From Oikopleura dioica (taxonomy: Eukaryota; Chordata; Appendicularia; Copelata; Oikopleuridae): a stretch of DNA of 64,000 nt. The position numbers and the translations under genes are program-made. Of this stretch, positions 21,874 to 32,980 are shown piece by piece. The notes under the pieces are model-generated. The model searched no databases. It had not been told where the DNA came from and worked only from the letters and a program-made list of their open reading frames with translations. The first letter of the stretch is position 1, and every line of letters begins with the position of its first letter. The stretch lies in NCBI GenBank assembly GCA_907165135.1, contig OU015569.1:6696001-6760000 (forward strand). The letters run 5' to 3'.

Positions 21874-24548
21874 ATGCTGAGCAAGAGAAGTCTCGCGTTG
21901 ACGTCGATCTGCTACAATCTCTGTGCGATTCTAGCCACTCTTCTCGTGGATATTATTGCGCCAGGGCCCTTTGCTTCGTGGTCGGAAATCATCATTTTGT
22001 TTATTAAATACCTTTGTCTAAGCAAAGTTGAGATAGTCTTCCTGTTCGACCTGTGGCGGACAACGGCTATGTTGGGTTTATTCTGACACGTGCTGTTCTG
22101 TCTTCGGCAAAACACAGGATCGTGAAATTATCTCTTGCTGTTTTAGAATCTTGAAAAAGTCGATAAATTAATTGTGAGGCGCGCACTTGTCGGCTGTTGT
22201 TAATTTTGTGATTTCGAGTTCAGACCTTTTTCCCGTCGAAATCTGAATATACGACCATCGATCCCTAAATCAGACCTTCTTACCTCATTAACTCTGCTAC
22301 AAGAGAGGGACAACAATTTGTCCTCCAGAGGTAATCAATCAAAATTCTAAAAACATATATTGGACGCGACCGCAAGGAGACCTTATTGACCTTGTCTACC
22401 TTAATTTACGCAATACATGCAATCAAAGAGCGAGGGATTGAAAACCAAACTGATTTCCTTGAACTTATTTAGCGTTTACGGCAGCAGAAACATAGCCTGG
22501 CCCTGGTTTATTCGGTACGCGACGGATTACAGCTACAACTGGCCGATTTGGCATGTCCTTCACTTGTACGATTACGGACAGCGCATCGTATTTATGTCGT
22601 TTCTCCTCAATCTACTTCTTACAGGAAGAGTGTCTTAGAAAATACTCGTTTGATCGTTGAGTAGAATTCTATAAGACTCAAAAAAGCTGGAGCTGTTGCT
22701 GCCTTCGCCGGTGTGAGTAGACGGGCACTTCATTCCGTCGTCGTGGCAGACTTATCGACTGTCCTGTTTTTTCTCGCGACTCCATTATGGACCATTGATC
22801 CACTGAGTCCTTTTCCGCTGGCCTCGTTTCTCGCCATTTTTGGCTTTTATTTGTATGAAGGCGGAAGTGCACAGGTTCGTCATTTCCATCTCCCAATAAG
22901 AATGATAGATGATTTCAAAAAACTTTTTGTGGGGCCGGAAATCGTAAAAAAAGTGCGAGTGCAGTTTTGTCAAACTCGTCGAGACGAGTCGAATGATGTG
23001 TCTAACTCCTGATAATTCGGAGGATTGACCGGTTTACCGGCTGGTTACCGGAAAATACGTTGTCACCGGCCGTTTTTGTTCTAGAAGTGATAGACTAATG
23101 TTTGACACCGGAAATTGTTCCTTATAGTCAGTTCTCCTGCAGGCTAAAAGATGAAGGTTTTATCAATACTCTGAAGAGAGTTATCACTAAAAAAAGTAAT
23201 TTTTACTAAAATTTTGTTGTTGCTGCACGTTCCTAATTTCTAGTCCCATTTTCGCCAAAAATAGTATTTTAGTGATAACTCTCTTCAGAGTATTGATAAA
23301 ACCTTCATCTTTTAGCCTGCAGGAGAATTGACTATAAGGAACAATTTCCGGTGTCAAACATTAGTCTATCACTTCTAGAACAAAAACGGCCGGTGACAAC
23401 GTATTTTCCGGTAACCAAACGGTAAACCGGTCAATGCTTAGAATTATCAGGAGTTAGACACATCATTCGACTCGTCTCGACGAGCTGAAGAAAACTGCAC
23501 TTGCAGTTTTTTTACGATTTCCGGCCCCACAAAAAGTTTTTTGAAATCATCATAGTAACATCAAATCAAGTTTGCTGGTGCCTTTTTAATATCTATCTCG
23601 GCGATCTGTCCCGGTGCGTTTATGCACGGAACGTGTGCGATTCTCTCCTTCGCGAAAAATGTGCTCAATTTCATCACAAGCACTTGGAGTGATTTTTGGA
23701 AACGGAGTTGGTCTTCGCGCGTGTTCGTCGCGCTGCCGAAGGCAACAATCTACGTTTACTGGATTCTTTTCCAGTCAGGAATGGCGCTGATAGGATATGG
23801 CACCTTTTCCGTCATATTTTTCTTCCTCAACAGAGTTGGAAGAACTGATAATATGGTTGGCGATTCAACCTACAACTTTAAAAGTCTCAACGGGCGAGCG
23901 GCGAAGCTGACTGAGTATGCCAAGCTGCCCATTCAGTACCTTACCGTCTCGCAATTTGGCAAAGCGGAGACAATAACTGACCAGTAAGTTCTCAGTGCAA
24001 GTACTTATTATCACTTTCGTTAGTCATTCACTGTGGTCCAAAGTGTACAGAAACTTATTATTTCTCGTCCTTTGTCCACTTATCGTCTCTGTTGGGAAGA
24101 TATTTCTGGGCAGCTTCCGGGCAACTATTAAACGAAAAAGCAAACTCGTCTATGCCTTCAGAAGACCAGAGAAGCGATTTTGGCGATTTATTCCTCATGC
24201 GCTTATATTTTTCGGCACAGTTCTTCACACTTTATCTCATCGGCACTGTTACGGCTTGAAATATCTAGGTTATTCTTGTGCTTTATGAGACTTATGAGCA
24301 GTTATTTCTAAGCCAGAAAAAGTACAGATGCTCTTTTGCTTTTATCCTGCAATCCGATAGTCTTCTGGTCCGCTGCGCTGCTGCTCCGTAAGAAAATTAG
24401 AATAACAGTAGAAATGCTAAGGACATCAAAAGCCTCCTCCTTTATTTCCGAGCTTTACCGTCATAACAGTTCAAAAACCGCTCTCATGGGTTCTGCATTT
24501 ATCCTTCAGCCTGTTTTTATAGTATTACGCACTGTATTTCGTGTATAA
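21874..24548 (+). CDS. Multipass membrane protein, possibly XK-related
   Basis: Supported exons: 21874-~22081, ~22470-22628, ~22690-22874, 23571-23983, 24024-24268 and 24328-24548; the last three junctions are phase-consistent GT-AG, while the junctions near 22081-22470 and 22628-22690 are unresolved. Seven or more hydrophobic helices are spread along it (for example LALTSICYNLCAILATLLVD, VVVADLSTVLFFLATPLW, FAGAFLISISAICPGAFM, FQSGMALIGYGTFSVIFFFL, FLVLCPLIVSVGKIFLG, FWRFIPHALIFFGTVLH, LMGSAFILQPVFIVL). The WHVLHLYDYGQR and YEGGSAQ segments sit where XK-family proteins have their HL-x-x-G-x-x-R and PQ-containing motifs, but the match is weak. The intron 22875-23570 carries a foldback element (see separate entry). 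A transporter or scramblase role is only a guess. Confidence 0.6.
22908..23551. mobile_element. Long-arm foldback element inside an intron
   Basis: Arms of about 285 bp (22908-~23195 and ~23265-23551) are near-perfect reverse complements separated by a ~70 bp loop. The ends read GATGATTTCAAAAAACTTTT and its complement. The arms differ at a few positions only, pointing to recent insertion. No ORF or transposase. The left flank ends ATA and the right flank starts ATA, a possible 3 bp target duplication. It lies wholly in the intron 22875-23570; removing it leaves a 52 bp intron, typical for this genome. Confidence 0.85.
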
Positions 24549-24813
24549 GATCATAATTAAGAACTGCCAATAAATACTGTAAGTCGATGAAGAGAAATAC
24601 CTTTGTATTTGTTGATGTTTTATTGATATGTATCTTTGAAATTTTGGGGGAGCATGTTATCAATCGGAATAAAACTAGTGAATCAATTAGTGAATCAATG
24701 AAACGCATATGTATCTATATCTGTCGTACGTTTTGTCGCCGTTGAACAAATTTGAAAGGATTTGTAGAATTAAAATTGAAGTACTAAAGTGAAAAGAAGT
24801 ATTTTGAGTAGAG

Positions 24814-25535
24814 TCATTCAGGAATCTCAAGGATTTGCGCCAGCTTTTCCATCTCTTTTTTCAGCTTTTGGAGATGGGTCTTGGTGCGATTGAAGAATCG
24901 TTCTTGCTTTCCAACTTCGCTCATTTTCTTATCGTAGTATGTTTTTCGGCTATCTTCAAGGACTTTGATGGGGTGAGCAATAAATTATGCCGTCAAGAAT
25001 ACCGATAGACTTCTGTCACCCCTGATGGCCTTTTTGCACGCTGTTGCCTCCTATCTTACAGCATTTCCCAGCGACAAGTTGTTGAAATGTAAGCTGTGAG
25101 TTACAGTTTCCTCCCGGGCATGTAAAAAGCGCGGTTGTTCGATATCGTGGGCCCAAAAGCATCCTTTGCTCGTAAACAGAGGCACAGATATGGCAATATG
25201 CGCTGTCTTCGTCTCCGAACATGATTTCTGTGAACCTAGAAGTCTTAGTTAAAAGTGCTTGAAATATATTCTTACATGTCACAGTCCTTGCCGTCGACTT
25301 TTCTTCGACAACCCTTGGGGAGCGGGTCTTGCCATGGAACGAGGTGGGCGCAATGAAGTGATTCTATTGGCATTGAAAAACTCTCTTTTCTCTCTTCACT
25401 AAACGCTGAATAACACGGTGTATCTGATTGTGGGTTTGGCTGTTTGACCCGTGCCCCTTTGAATTTTCTCTGGTATTCCTTCTCGCCTTTGTTTAGAAAT
25501 GATTTATCAGGCTCGATAGTGATTTTTTTCGACAT
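24814..25535 (-). CDS. Cys-containing protein, AGxCF/YY family member 2
   Basis: Exons 25535-25276, 25235-25060 and 24962-24814; GT-AG introns of 40 and 97 bp; 585 bp in frame, 194 aa. The order HCAHLVPWQDPLPKGC, EIMFGDEDSAYCHIC, FTCPGGNC, FQQLVAGKCF, RKTYYDKKM, then a long basic/acidic helix (KLKKEMEKLAQILEIPE) parallels the 19.9-20.9 kb gene (MFGGED, KVLAGSCF, EYYHRHM, long helix). Unlike that gene the modelled N-terminus (MSKKITIEPDKS) has no signal peptide, so an upstream exon may have been missed. The family is not recognised. Likely a paralogue with a similar extracellular role. Confidence 0.7.
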
Positions 25536-25741
25536 TATTCGAAAATTATTGAAAACTCAACTCATCAATTTGAATTTATCACAAGAATAACCCATATTCG
25601 TTGATTCTGCAACTGCTGACATTCAATAATTTTCGCATAAGCCTGATGAAATCTTATGTTGAGTTTATGCTGATTTATTGAGGTACAACGAGACAGTTTT
25701 TGAAAAGACAGTGACACATTCATCTATTTAACTTTAATTTG

Positions 25742-26445
25742 CTATGAGTCTTTTTTGGTTTCCATCAAAGAATCGAAGCTTTTTTTGATGCGCTCCAACA
25801 TTTGGGACCCGTGGCTGTCGTGGAAGTACTTTTTCATCCTTTTCGATAGTTCTTCCCCGTTTTCACCACATACATCGTTTCTTAGGTTGTTCAAGTAAGC
25901 GCAGAGCTTCTTTAACTCGTCATTTTCAACGGAATCGTCTTGACAGGATTCAAGCTTGCTTAGAGTTTCTTTGAATTTCTTCATATCTCGATTTTTCATT
26001 CGAGTAAATTTCGGCTTGTACTTAATTTCCGTCTTACTGCTTGTGGTTGAGTACGATCATTTTAGTCCAGATCTTGCTCTTTTAAAATATCAAATAAAAT
26101 ATCAAATAAAATATCATAATATAAAAAACATAATCAGCCATATTCTTTCGTCTTCTAAAAATCGTTTGCTATGAAAAAAAACTTAGTAACAAATCTCTCA
26201 TCATTTTTCAACCTGAAAAGAATGAAGATAATGGCATCCTGGACGGTCTTATTGCAGTTGCTAAAATCAGAGTGTTGAAGCGTTTTGGTGGTGAATTTTG
26301 GATTTGGAACTCGCTCATGAATATACTTCCATTGCGGTAGCTCAAATCTTAGTCGTGGATCATTTTCTGCCGGGTCGTCCCAGAACTCCCAAGAGTTGGT
26401 ATCCGATAACGCTGGGCAGCTATAATTTAGTAGAACGCAAATCAA
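25742..26445 (-). CDS. Probable small gene, helical C-terminus; model incomplete
   Basis: Two coding-like stretches on the minus strand. The upstream one (~26400-26205) encodes SWEFWDDPAENDPRLRFELP and HSDFSNCNKTVQDA and ends at a possible GT donor. The downstream one (~26030-25742) encodes TEIKYKPKFTRMKNRDMKKF and KLESCQDDSVENDELKKLC, then a long Lys/Glu-rich helix ending METKKDS and a stop. I could not prove the junction or find the start codon. A plus-strand ORF (26298-26585) overlaps the upstream part and could be the real one instead. The downstream stretch resembles the helical tails of the two AGxCF genes in length and charge only. Confidence 0.4.
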
Positions 26446-26628
26446 CTCGTTTTTTGGACCGCCACTTTACTATCACTAATCGCACAAGAGAAGACTATTT
26501 TGATTATGCAGCAAAGTGGCGCCCTCCCAAAGAAGTTAATCAGACAAAACTGTTTCCAGTTTTTTTTCTCCGGTGGGAGGATTAATCACATAAATAATTA
26601 ATTTTCAACGCATAAATAAACAAACTAA

Positions 26629-28572
26629 TTAAACATAGACTGATGCGTACTTTGGGTTGGCGTTTTCGTTCTTGAAAAACGGTATATGATCGGTCAAGTG
26701 ACCAGTTATCACCCAGCACTGCTTCACATAGATCGCGTAAGTGATCTTTTTATCGAGTTTGTAGACGCTGTGGTCGCCGAATTTGACCACATCCGGCAAC
26801 TTTGTGTAGTTCCCTTTCCACCAGGAAGATTCATCTAGTCTTCCGTTGAATTCTCTCGCTTTTGCAAAAGAACCTCTCTCTTCGTAATCAATAAGAAAAG
26901 CACTGCAATTCCCACGAGTGTACTTTTTCTCAAAGGCGCATTTGTTGCTCTGTGGACAGAGATCGTAGCCTTCAATTTTTCGAGCGTCTTTTCTGCGTTC
27001 CTTTTTTGGATTAGAAAAAAGAAAAAAATCAAACTTAGAAGCTTAAAAGATTCTAAACCAGTCCCTGGTAGATCTCTTGACAAGAAGAGCCATCCTTGCT
27101 TTTCCAGTTCGAATAATCAACAAGACATTTCAATTTCTTTTTTGGTAGTTTCCTCTTTGTTGTTTTCTTGCTTTTACTTTTCCCTTTATTCGTCTTATCG
27201 GTGTCCGAATAAATCTACAAGACTAATTATTAGTCAGACTGTAACAGACTGTTAACTTAGTGATCATTCAAATAAGTATTTACCTGGCATTGGCACTCCT
27301 TTATTTCACGCTTCGATCTCTTACGGTAGTCATAGTTTCCATATTCGTAGTTATCGCTAGACATCAAATCTGTGATATTATATTCTCTTTGCTGGGTTAA
27401 TATAATTCGAAATTCTTTACTTTTAGCGACAAGATGTCGTTCGCTTTCAGAACCCATCGCCATAATTATTGTCGACTTGTTCGTCATTGTCATTGTATGA
27501 AGAGCTGTAGGACGACGCTGAGTAGTAGTCTTCGTTGTAATCTTTGATACCATCGATTGGTTTCCCGCACGAGTCGCACGCTTTGCAAAGAAATCAAATT
27601 TGACCGATCAATTAAGAGTTTCAGTCACTTTGAGACATTCCTTTGACCATGAACCATGGGCCAGAGCACGTTCCTCGGATACACTGCCTAGTTAACTGCT
27701 GTACTTTTGGGTTCGCTTATTAGGCCTTCTGATCAATTAAACTTTAATGGAACGCGTTCGCCATCTCTTTGATTGACAAGTAAGCTATCTGAGCCTAAGA
27801 TATCTAGACCGCGTACAACTGTACTTAATCCTGTTTAACCCGCTCCTGATATTCATTCTCCGCATTGCAAAATGATTCAGTAGCTTTCCACTCGGACCAA
27901 AGAGGGTCGCCCTTGGGATTTTCTTGGATTTTTTTCCGGCAATGCAGAAATATTTCGTCTTTTCCAATTATGCAGCCTTTTCGGAAGATCATAAATAATG
28001 ACGTTCGAATCTTAAATTTCACATTTCAATGACCGTTTCCGTCGGATGGGTCCATGAATACTTCGGTTTGCAGTCTTCCAACTTCTCTAAATTTTTTCTT
28101 CGACATCGCAGACCTGTAAATATCATTTTATTTTTGCGAACAACGAGAAGAACCAACCTATGACACCGAATTTCGGAAGACAACTTTTATCAGTAAAATA
28201 GCTCTTTATTTCGTCTAGGCCTTTATTTCTTCTCCACTCATGATACTCATCCCTTGTGCCAATGAACTTGCCATATCTTTTGTAGCCAGCCAATTTGCAA
28301 AGAAATTTCCCGATCTTCTTTTTTTTCTTTCCTGTTTTGACTACATCGGGGAGACAAAATGAAAAATATTTTTCACCGGTTGATGTGGTCTTTTGCGAGT
28401 TGAAATATATTCAGCGAAATTTCAACTTGAAATTTTCAAGAGTAGTATTTGATCAACTCAACCATTTCGGCATCAGCACCATGCCGCCATTTCCGTGAGA
28501 AAGCGATATCGGCCATTTTGCCTGTTCAGACAAAACCAAGGCCGAAAGAAGACAAAGCGTAGTAAAGAACAT
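26629..28572 (-). CDS. Secreted SRCR-like + TSP1 protein with extended Cys-rich tail
   Basis: Nine exons: 28572-28480, 28389-28158, 28113-28021, 27976-27831, 27683-27629, 27580-27449, 27369-27284, 27214-27065 and 27000-26629; 1359 bp in frame, 452 aa. Several introns are non-canonical (GA-AG at 28020-27977, 27830-27684 and 27448-27370; GG-AG at 27064-27001). Signal peptide MFFTTLCLLSALVLS. Next is an SRCR-like domain (EKYFSFC, FLCKLAGYKRYGKF, SCLPKFGVIGLRCRRK, LEDC, a final CC), then TSP1 (PLWSEWKATESFC, RVKQCIRGTCSG), CDSCGKPIDG, an Asp/Tyr/Ser stretch (YNEDYYSASSY), RSKREIKECQCQ, and a Lys-rich linker. The tail is Cys/Trp-containing (YSNWKSKDGSSC, SSWWKGNYTKLP, KQCWVITGH). Same domain order as the 7.2-8.5 kb gene, but secreted, with no membrane helix. 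Confidence 0.78.
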
Positions 28573-29343
28573 GTTGGGTGATCTTCTTCTCACGGCTAGT
28601 GCTACTTCTCTTTAGTAGAATTCTACAAGATGGATGTTCGAGTGGTCAGTCATTTTTTTTGCGTTTTACGAGATTTCAAGCAGTCCAAATATTGGAGCTT
28701 TTTTATATTTCCATAATGCTATACATTTTCCAAAATAAACAAGAATTCAAGAACATCCCCTAGAAAGCGCGTTGAGTCATTTCTCTTCATTTGCTCTTTA
28801 TACGTAGTTTCTCCGTCTGCAGCTATTTTCAGCTATCTGTATTTCGACAAAAAGCGCGATGTAGTGCTCGATCTGGACGAGTTTGTCTCTCCAGCGCCCG
28901 CCTGAGCTGGCTTTCCCGAGCCATCTTATTAGATTAGGCAGTTCACAAGAAGAGAGAGAAGAAAATAGACTATTAATCACGCGCATATTCTCAGTTCCTT
29001 CCGAGCCCGAGGATAAATCTCCATCCTACAGACATCTGTTGATTCTGACACCTCGCCCAAGCGGACAGAATGGAGAGGAGACCTTGACAGCTCAAGTTTA
29101 TCGCTCACCCTTTGTTTTATCGTTCTTTAGAAAGCGGCCAAAGCCTATTTAATTTTCGCCCTTTTGGATAAAGGCTTGTTCCTAATTAAATATTTATCCG
29201 CCCGGAAATATCCCTGGAGACCACCAATAATGGCTCGAATTTATGATACTACCACCAAACTCAAAAATTCATGCTGCTTGATTATCGAATTCATTGATTT
29301 ATAGATGTACTGGACACCGAAAGAAACTGAAATCAACAGAGAG
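28573..29343. other. Upstream region of SRCR/TSP1 gene; overlapping ambiguous ORFs
   Basis: An ORF on plus (28883-29152) and one on minus (28798-28986) overlap. Both have acceptable composition but no domain or splice context, so neither is called. Confidence 0.3.
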
Positions 29344-29578
29344 TTATTCAATTTGAAGTGAGCAACAGTGTACCCAAAATGACACGCAAGATTCACACTG
29401 GATGGCAGTTTTTCGGGGCGCTGTTTGAAGACGCCTATCAGAAATTATTTTTTTTATTTTGCGCAGAAATATTCGCGAAGTCGGCAATTTTTGTAATGAA
29501 TGCATTAAAATCTGTTTACAGCATGACTTTTCACTTTGGGCCAAGATCAGCGCCACCTGAAAAAAGTGAGGATTATCC

Positions 29579-29821
29579 GTGACAAAGATAAGTACCGCTA
29601 ACGGTTTGTGGAATCGGTCGTTTCTACGCGGTATTAACCTGAGAAACATCACCCCTGAGATGGCAAGTAGACCAGAGGATTACCCATTTTTAGCACAATA
29701 TTACAAAGAAGTTATTTCTTCTAACGATATTTACACTGGCTTCTTTTTTTCTAAATTTTTGCATGGAAGGGATTTTAATAGACGTTATTCTCTTCTTATC
29801 AATGCAAACGAAGAAACTTGA
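29579..29821 (+). CDS. Possible coding exon, unidentified
   Basis: An 80-codon open stretch encoding WNRSFLRGINLRNITPEMAS, PFLAQYYKEVISSNDIYTGF and LHGRDFNRRYSLLINANEET before a stop. Amino-acid composition is more protein-like than the surrounding frames, and an adjacent plus-strand stretch at 29358-29580 may be an earlier exon. I could not find a phase-matched junction, start or family, and it may be a remnant. Confidence 0.3.
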   Translation: MTKISTANGLWNRSFLRGINLRNITPEMASRPEDYPFLAQYYKEVISSNDIYTGFFFSKFLHGRDFNRRYSLLINANEET

Positions 29822-30525
29822 ATGATAATATTAGTGTCTTCGAATGATAAGGTTCAGAGTAAATTCTGTTTTCAGGAAACGGATCTACTCTTATTTACAA
29901 AAGATTCACTTTTTTCGAAATACGGAATCGCTGTTTGATGAACGGCGATTCCAGAAATGGCAGTGCCTTCTGATCTTTTTGAATTCTAGCATAGCCGGCT
30001 TCTTTCAAGTGGTTTTCTAGTTTGAAAATTGCGTGGAGCGATTTCCTTATCGATAACGTGCCTTCAGATCATGTCATGTTCCAAAAAATTTGTAATTGAA
30101 GCAGTTTTTTATGATCCGTCTTCGTCGTTTTTAAAAATCGCGTCGAGGCAATCGATGAGCAACCATGATTTGTAGACAAAAATGGTGTGCGGTATTTCAA
30201 AAGGGGGAAATTATCAACCGCATTGTCCCAAATTATGACTCCTGCTATACTCTGTCGGATTTAGGCTTCAACTAGGGATTTATTCTTTCCACAAAGAGCC
30301 GTTTGACAACCTCTAAACATTGAGAGAGTGCAGTTAGAATTTAAGTAGATCAGTGTATCTTTTGCGAATTGCCACAACGATCGTTCAAGTAAGAATCAAT
30401 TTTGCTCGGTGAATCGAAAACGTAAAGAGGAAAAGACAACATGTCAAAGCGTTGAACACGAAGTGACAAATTAAATCGTCATTAGATAGCCTTTATTTTC
30501 TCTAGGAAGGGACACGTTATGAACC

Positions 30526-30534
30526 TCCGTGCAA
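30526..30534. repeat. 9 bp target-site duplication, left copy
   Basis: TCCGTGCAA directly before the outer transposon; an identical copy follows it at 31665-31673. Confidence 0.85.
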
Positions 30535-31664
30535 GGCTGCTCCCGCATTTCCCAAAATCCTGGATTTCCCAAATCCTGGATTTCCCAAAATCCTGAATTT
30601 CTCAAATCGCCAAATCAGGATTCTGCCGATTCTGGATTTTGGGAAATGCAGGATTTTTTTTCTTTTGAATTAGTTTTTTTGTTTGGTTCATGGCTGTTGA
30701 TTTCGAGTCCTTTGCTTTTACCCGGCATTTTTTTCCGGGCAACCCGCAGATTTTTCTGCGGGTTACTCGTGCGGAGACCCGTGCGAGTAGATCGAGTAAA
30801 TGGGTAAAGGATAATCGTGAGCTACTCGCGAAAATTTCGCCTAGAAAAAAGAAAATTCGCCTGTATGATTGGCTCGAGAAAAATGGTTGCGGGTAATCAC
30901 GAGCTACTCGGCGGAAAGGAGAAAACAAGTAGGGCGGGTAGCCCGTGAAAAAGAGTCTCCGTGCGAGAAACCCGCTGAAAAATCTGCGGGTTGTCCGGAA
31001 AAAAATGCCGGGTAAAACCAAAGGACTCGAAATCAACAGCCATGGTTTGGTTTAAAAATCAAACCTAAAAAATCAAAGGGCCCACCGACAAGCGCAACAA
31101 ATCGGATCAAGCTATATCGAGGTTAAGCTCGAAAGTGAAGTTTTAAAGGAGTAAAAAATTGTAATTTCACAAAATACTTTCCTTGTAGGGTATTTTTGTA
31201 GATTTTGATTCTGAAAGCGAAAATTATTTAATCTGACCATACAGTATGGTCCATACTTCAAATAAGCCTGACCCTAGACGAGAAAGTTCGGGTACCAATT
31301 GGTACTGTCAACTCAAAATATAGTCCAGAAAAATGTGCCAAGGCAAAAAGAGCAGATTATAGACAGCGCTCGAGGCCCTCGAATCGAAGCATTTTATTGT
31401 TTACAGTAGATTTGCCCTGAAAAATAAGATTTTCAAGAGCTTTAGCGAGGACTATTTTAGTTTTGACAGATTGGTAGAGGAAAACAGTGTTAGTCGACGA
31501 AATTTCAGCTGAATCCTGCATTTCTCAAAATCCTGCTTTTCCCAATCCTGCATTTCCCAAAATCCAGAATCGGCAGAATCCTGATTTGGCGATTTGAGAA
31601 ATTCAGGATTTTGGGAAATCCAGGATTTGGGAAATCCAGGATTTTGGGAAATGCGGGAGCAGCC
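30535..31664. mobile_element. 1.13 kb non-autonomous DNA transposon with 9 bp TSD (Mutator-like)
   Basis: Terminal inverted repeats of about 120 bp start GGCTGCTCCCGCATTTCCC at 30535 and end in the reverse complement at 31664. The arms contain tandem variants of a CCTGGATTTCCCAAAAT motif. Exact 9 bp direct repeats TCCGTGCAA flank it. TSD length and long TIRs fit Mutator-like elements. No transposase ORF was seen. A second element is inserted inside (30689-31044). Confidence 0.88.
30689..31044. mobile_element. 356 bp inverted-repeat element nested in the outer transposon, 8 bp TSD
   Basis: Begins CATGGCTGTTGATTTCGAG and ends in its reverse complement; arms of ~90 bp also share CCCGCAGATTTTTCAGCGGG-like sequence. 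The 8 bp direct repeats GTTTGGTT (30681-30688 and 31045-31052) flank it. An 8 bp TSD suggests a hAT-type MITE. Being inside the outer element, it inserted later. Confidence 0.87.
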
Positions 31665-31673
31665 TCCGTGCAA

Positions 31674-32980
31674 CCTTGATCTGACATAATCGAACTCCGG
31701 ATTTGGGAACGTAGTTTTCCCGCTATCAGAAGTTATCGACTAGGATCGAGGTTCGTAAATATTATTTTGCCTTCTTGAGGGTTTTTTGAGATTGGCACTA
31801 GGATAGCTTTGGTGTGTACCTAGTGAATATTGCCGAGAAAATATTCTTACGAAACCATTGGATAGAGCTGTTTCTCTTTCATTGAGAGGAAATTTAAATC
31901 CTTCCGCTTTTTGGATCGCTTTGAATATCACTCTCATTTATTCGACCCTTATCCTTATCAAACATCCCCCACAGAATGTATAATCCCCGCCCCAAAACTG
32001 CGGCTCGAAATACTGCGGACGATTCGCTAAGCAATATTAATTAGTGCAGTGGCAAATTCCGCAGAAATGGAACGTTGAGATGGTCTACAAACTCATAGTT
32101 GCTGGTTGGGCGCACGTTTTTGAATTCCGCCTCTTCGTGAAAATGTATATTATATATAATTTTTAGGGGAGCTTCTAAGGGCAGTTTTTATATTTGGAGA
32201 AAATCCGCTTTTGTTCACCAGAACGCTGTTTTTGTGACTTTTTTTGTGACTGTTTTTGTCCAATAAAGAGCGTTTCGTACAGTCTCGGTGATGGAGAAAA
32301 TACGATTGTTTCAGAGAAATAACGAGATTAGACAGAGTCGAGTGCGTCTTGCAATCATTCGTTACGAGAATAAAACGCATAGAACTGACTTCATCCTTTT
32401 ACCAAATGGGCACTTCTTAAGATCACGTTGGACTATTTGAAAACGGGGCTGGGGGATTAGCTGTGACTGTAATTAGAAATTTTACGCTTTCACTTTTAGA
32501 CCGCGAATCACGTAATAAACACAGTTTGTCCCAATCTCAAGCCACTATTTGACCACTATTAAATACAATGTTCAGTATTTTTTTCGTTATTCAGAAGCTT
32601 AAGTACAACGCAGGGTTGATAAACGCGGACTTATGATTTGGGCTAATCAAGGAGAGCTACGCTTACATAAGAGGATTATGACAAGTTTTAAGCTCGTAGG
32701 ATATTGTGAGATATTTTTAGTGAACGGCTAAGAATCCGACCGAGCACATACCGGGGATACATAACGGAAAGTATGACTTTCTAAAATGCGCTAAAGTCGT
32801 CGCATCTGCTATCGAAGAAAAGAAATGAGCCGAGTTGCAGTTGAAGAATTCCTTGATTTCAATAATTGAAATCGAGAAAAAATGATTTATTGATGCATTT
32901 TGCTAGTTTCGGAACTTTGTACAGGTTTTTACAGAATTGGATTTGTAAAGTATTTACAGGCGAACATTTGTTTTTCAAAT
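31674..32980. other. Intergenic 1.3 kb, no gene seen
   Basis: AT-rich; short ORFs on the minus strand (31740-31937, 32150-32380) have no domain and low-complexity composition. No repeat structure found. Confidence 0.45.

Noticed and set aside
22713-23012. 99-codon ORF running into the foldback element
   Set aside because: The first half is a real exon of the multipass gene; the continuation past 22874 is intron and element sequence.
23501-23692. Plus-strand ORF starting inside the right arm of the foldback element
   Set aside because: The Met lies in repeat sequence. The real exon begins at 23571 in a different reading frame.
26298-26585. 95-codon plus-strand ORF
   Set aside because: It overlaps the minus-strand candidate gene at 25.7-26.4 kb. 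Neither is proven; I kept the minus one because an acidic/aromatic stretch with Cys ends at a donor, at low confidence.
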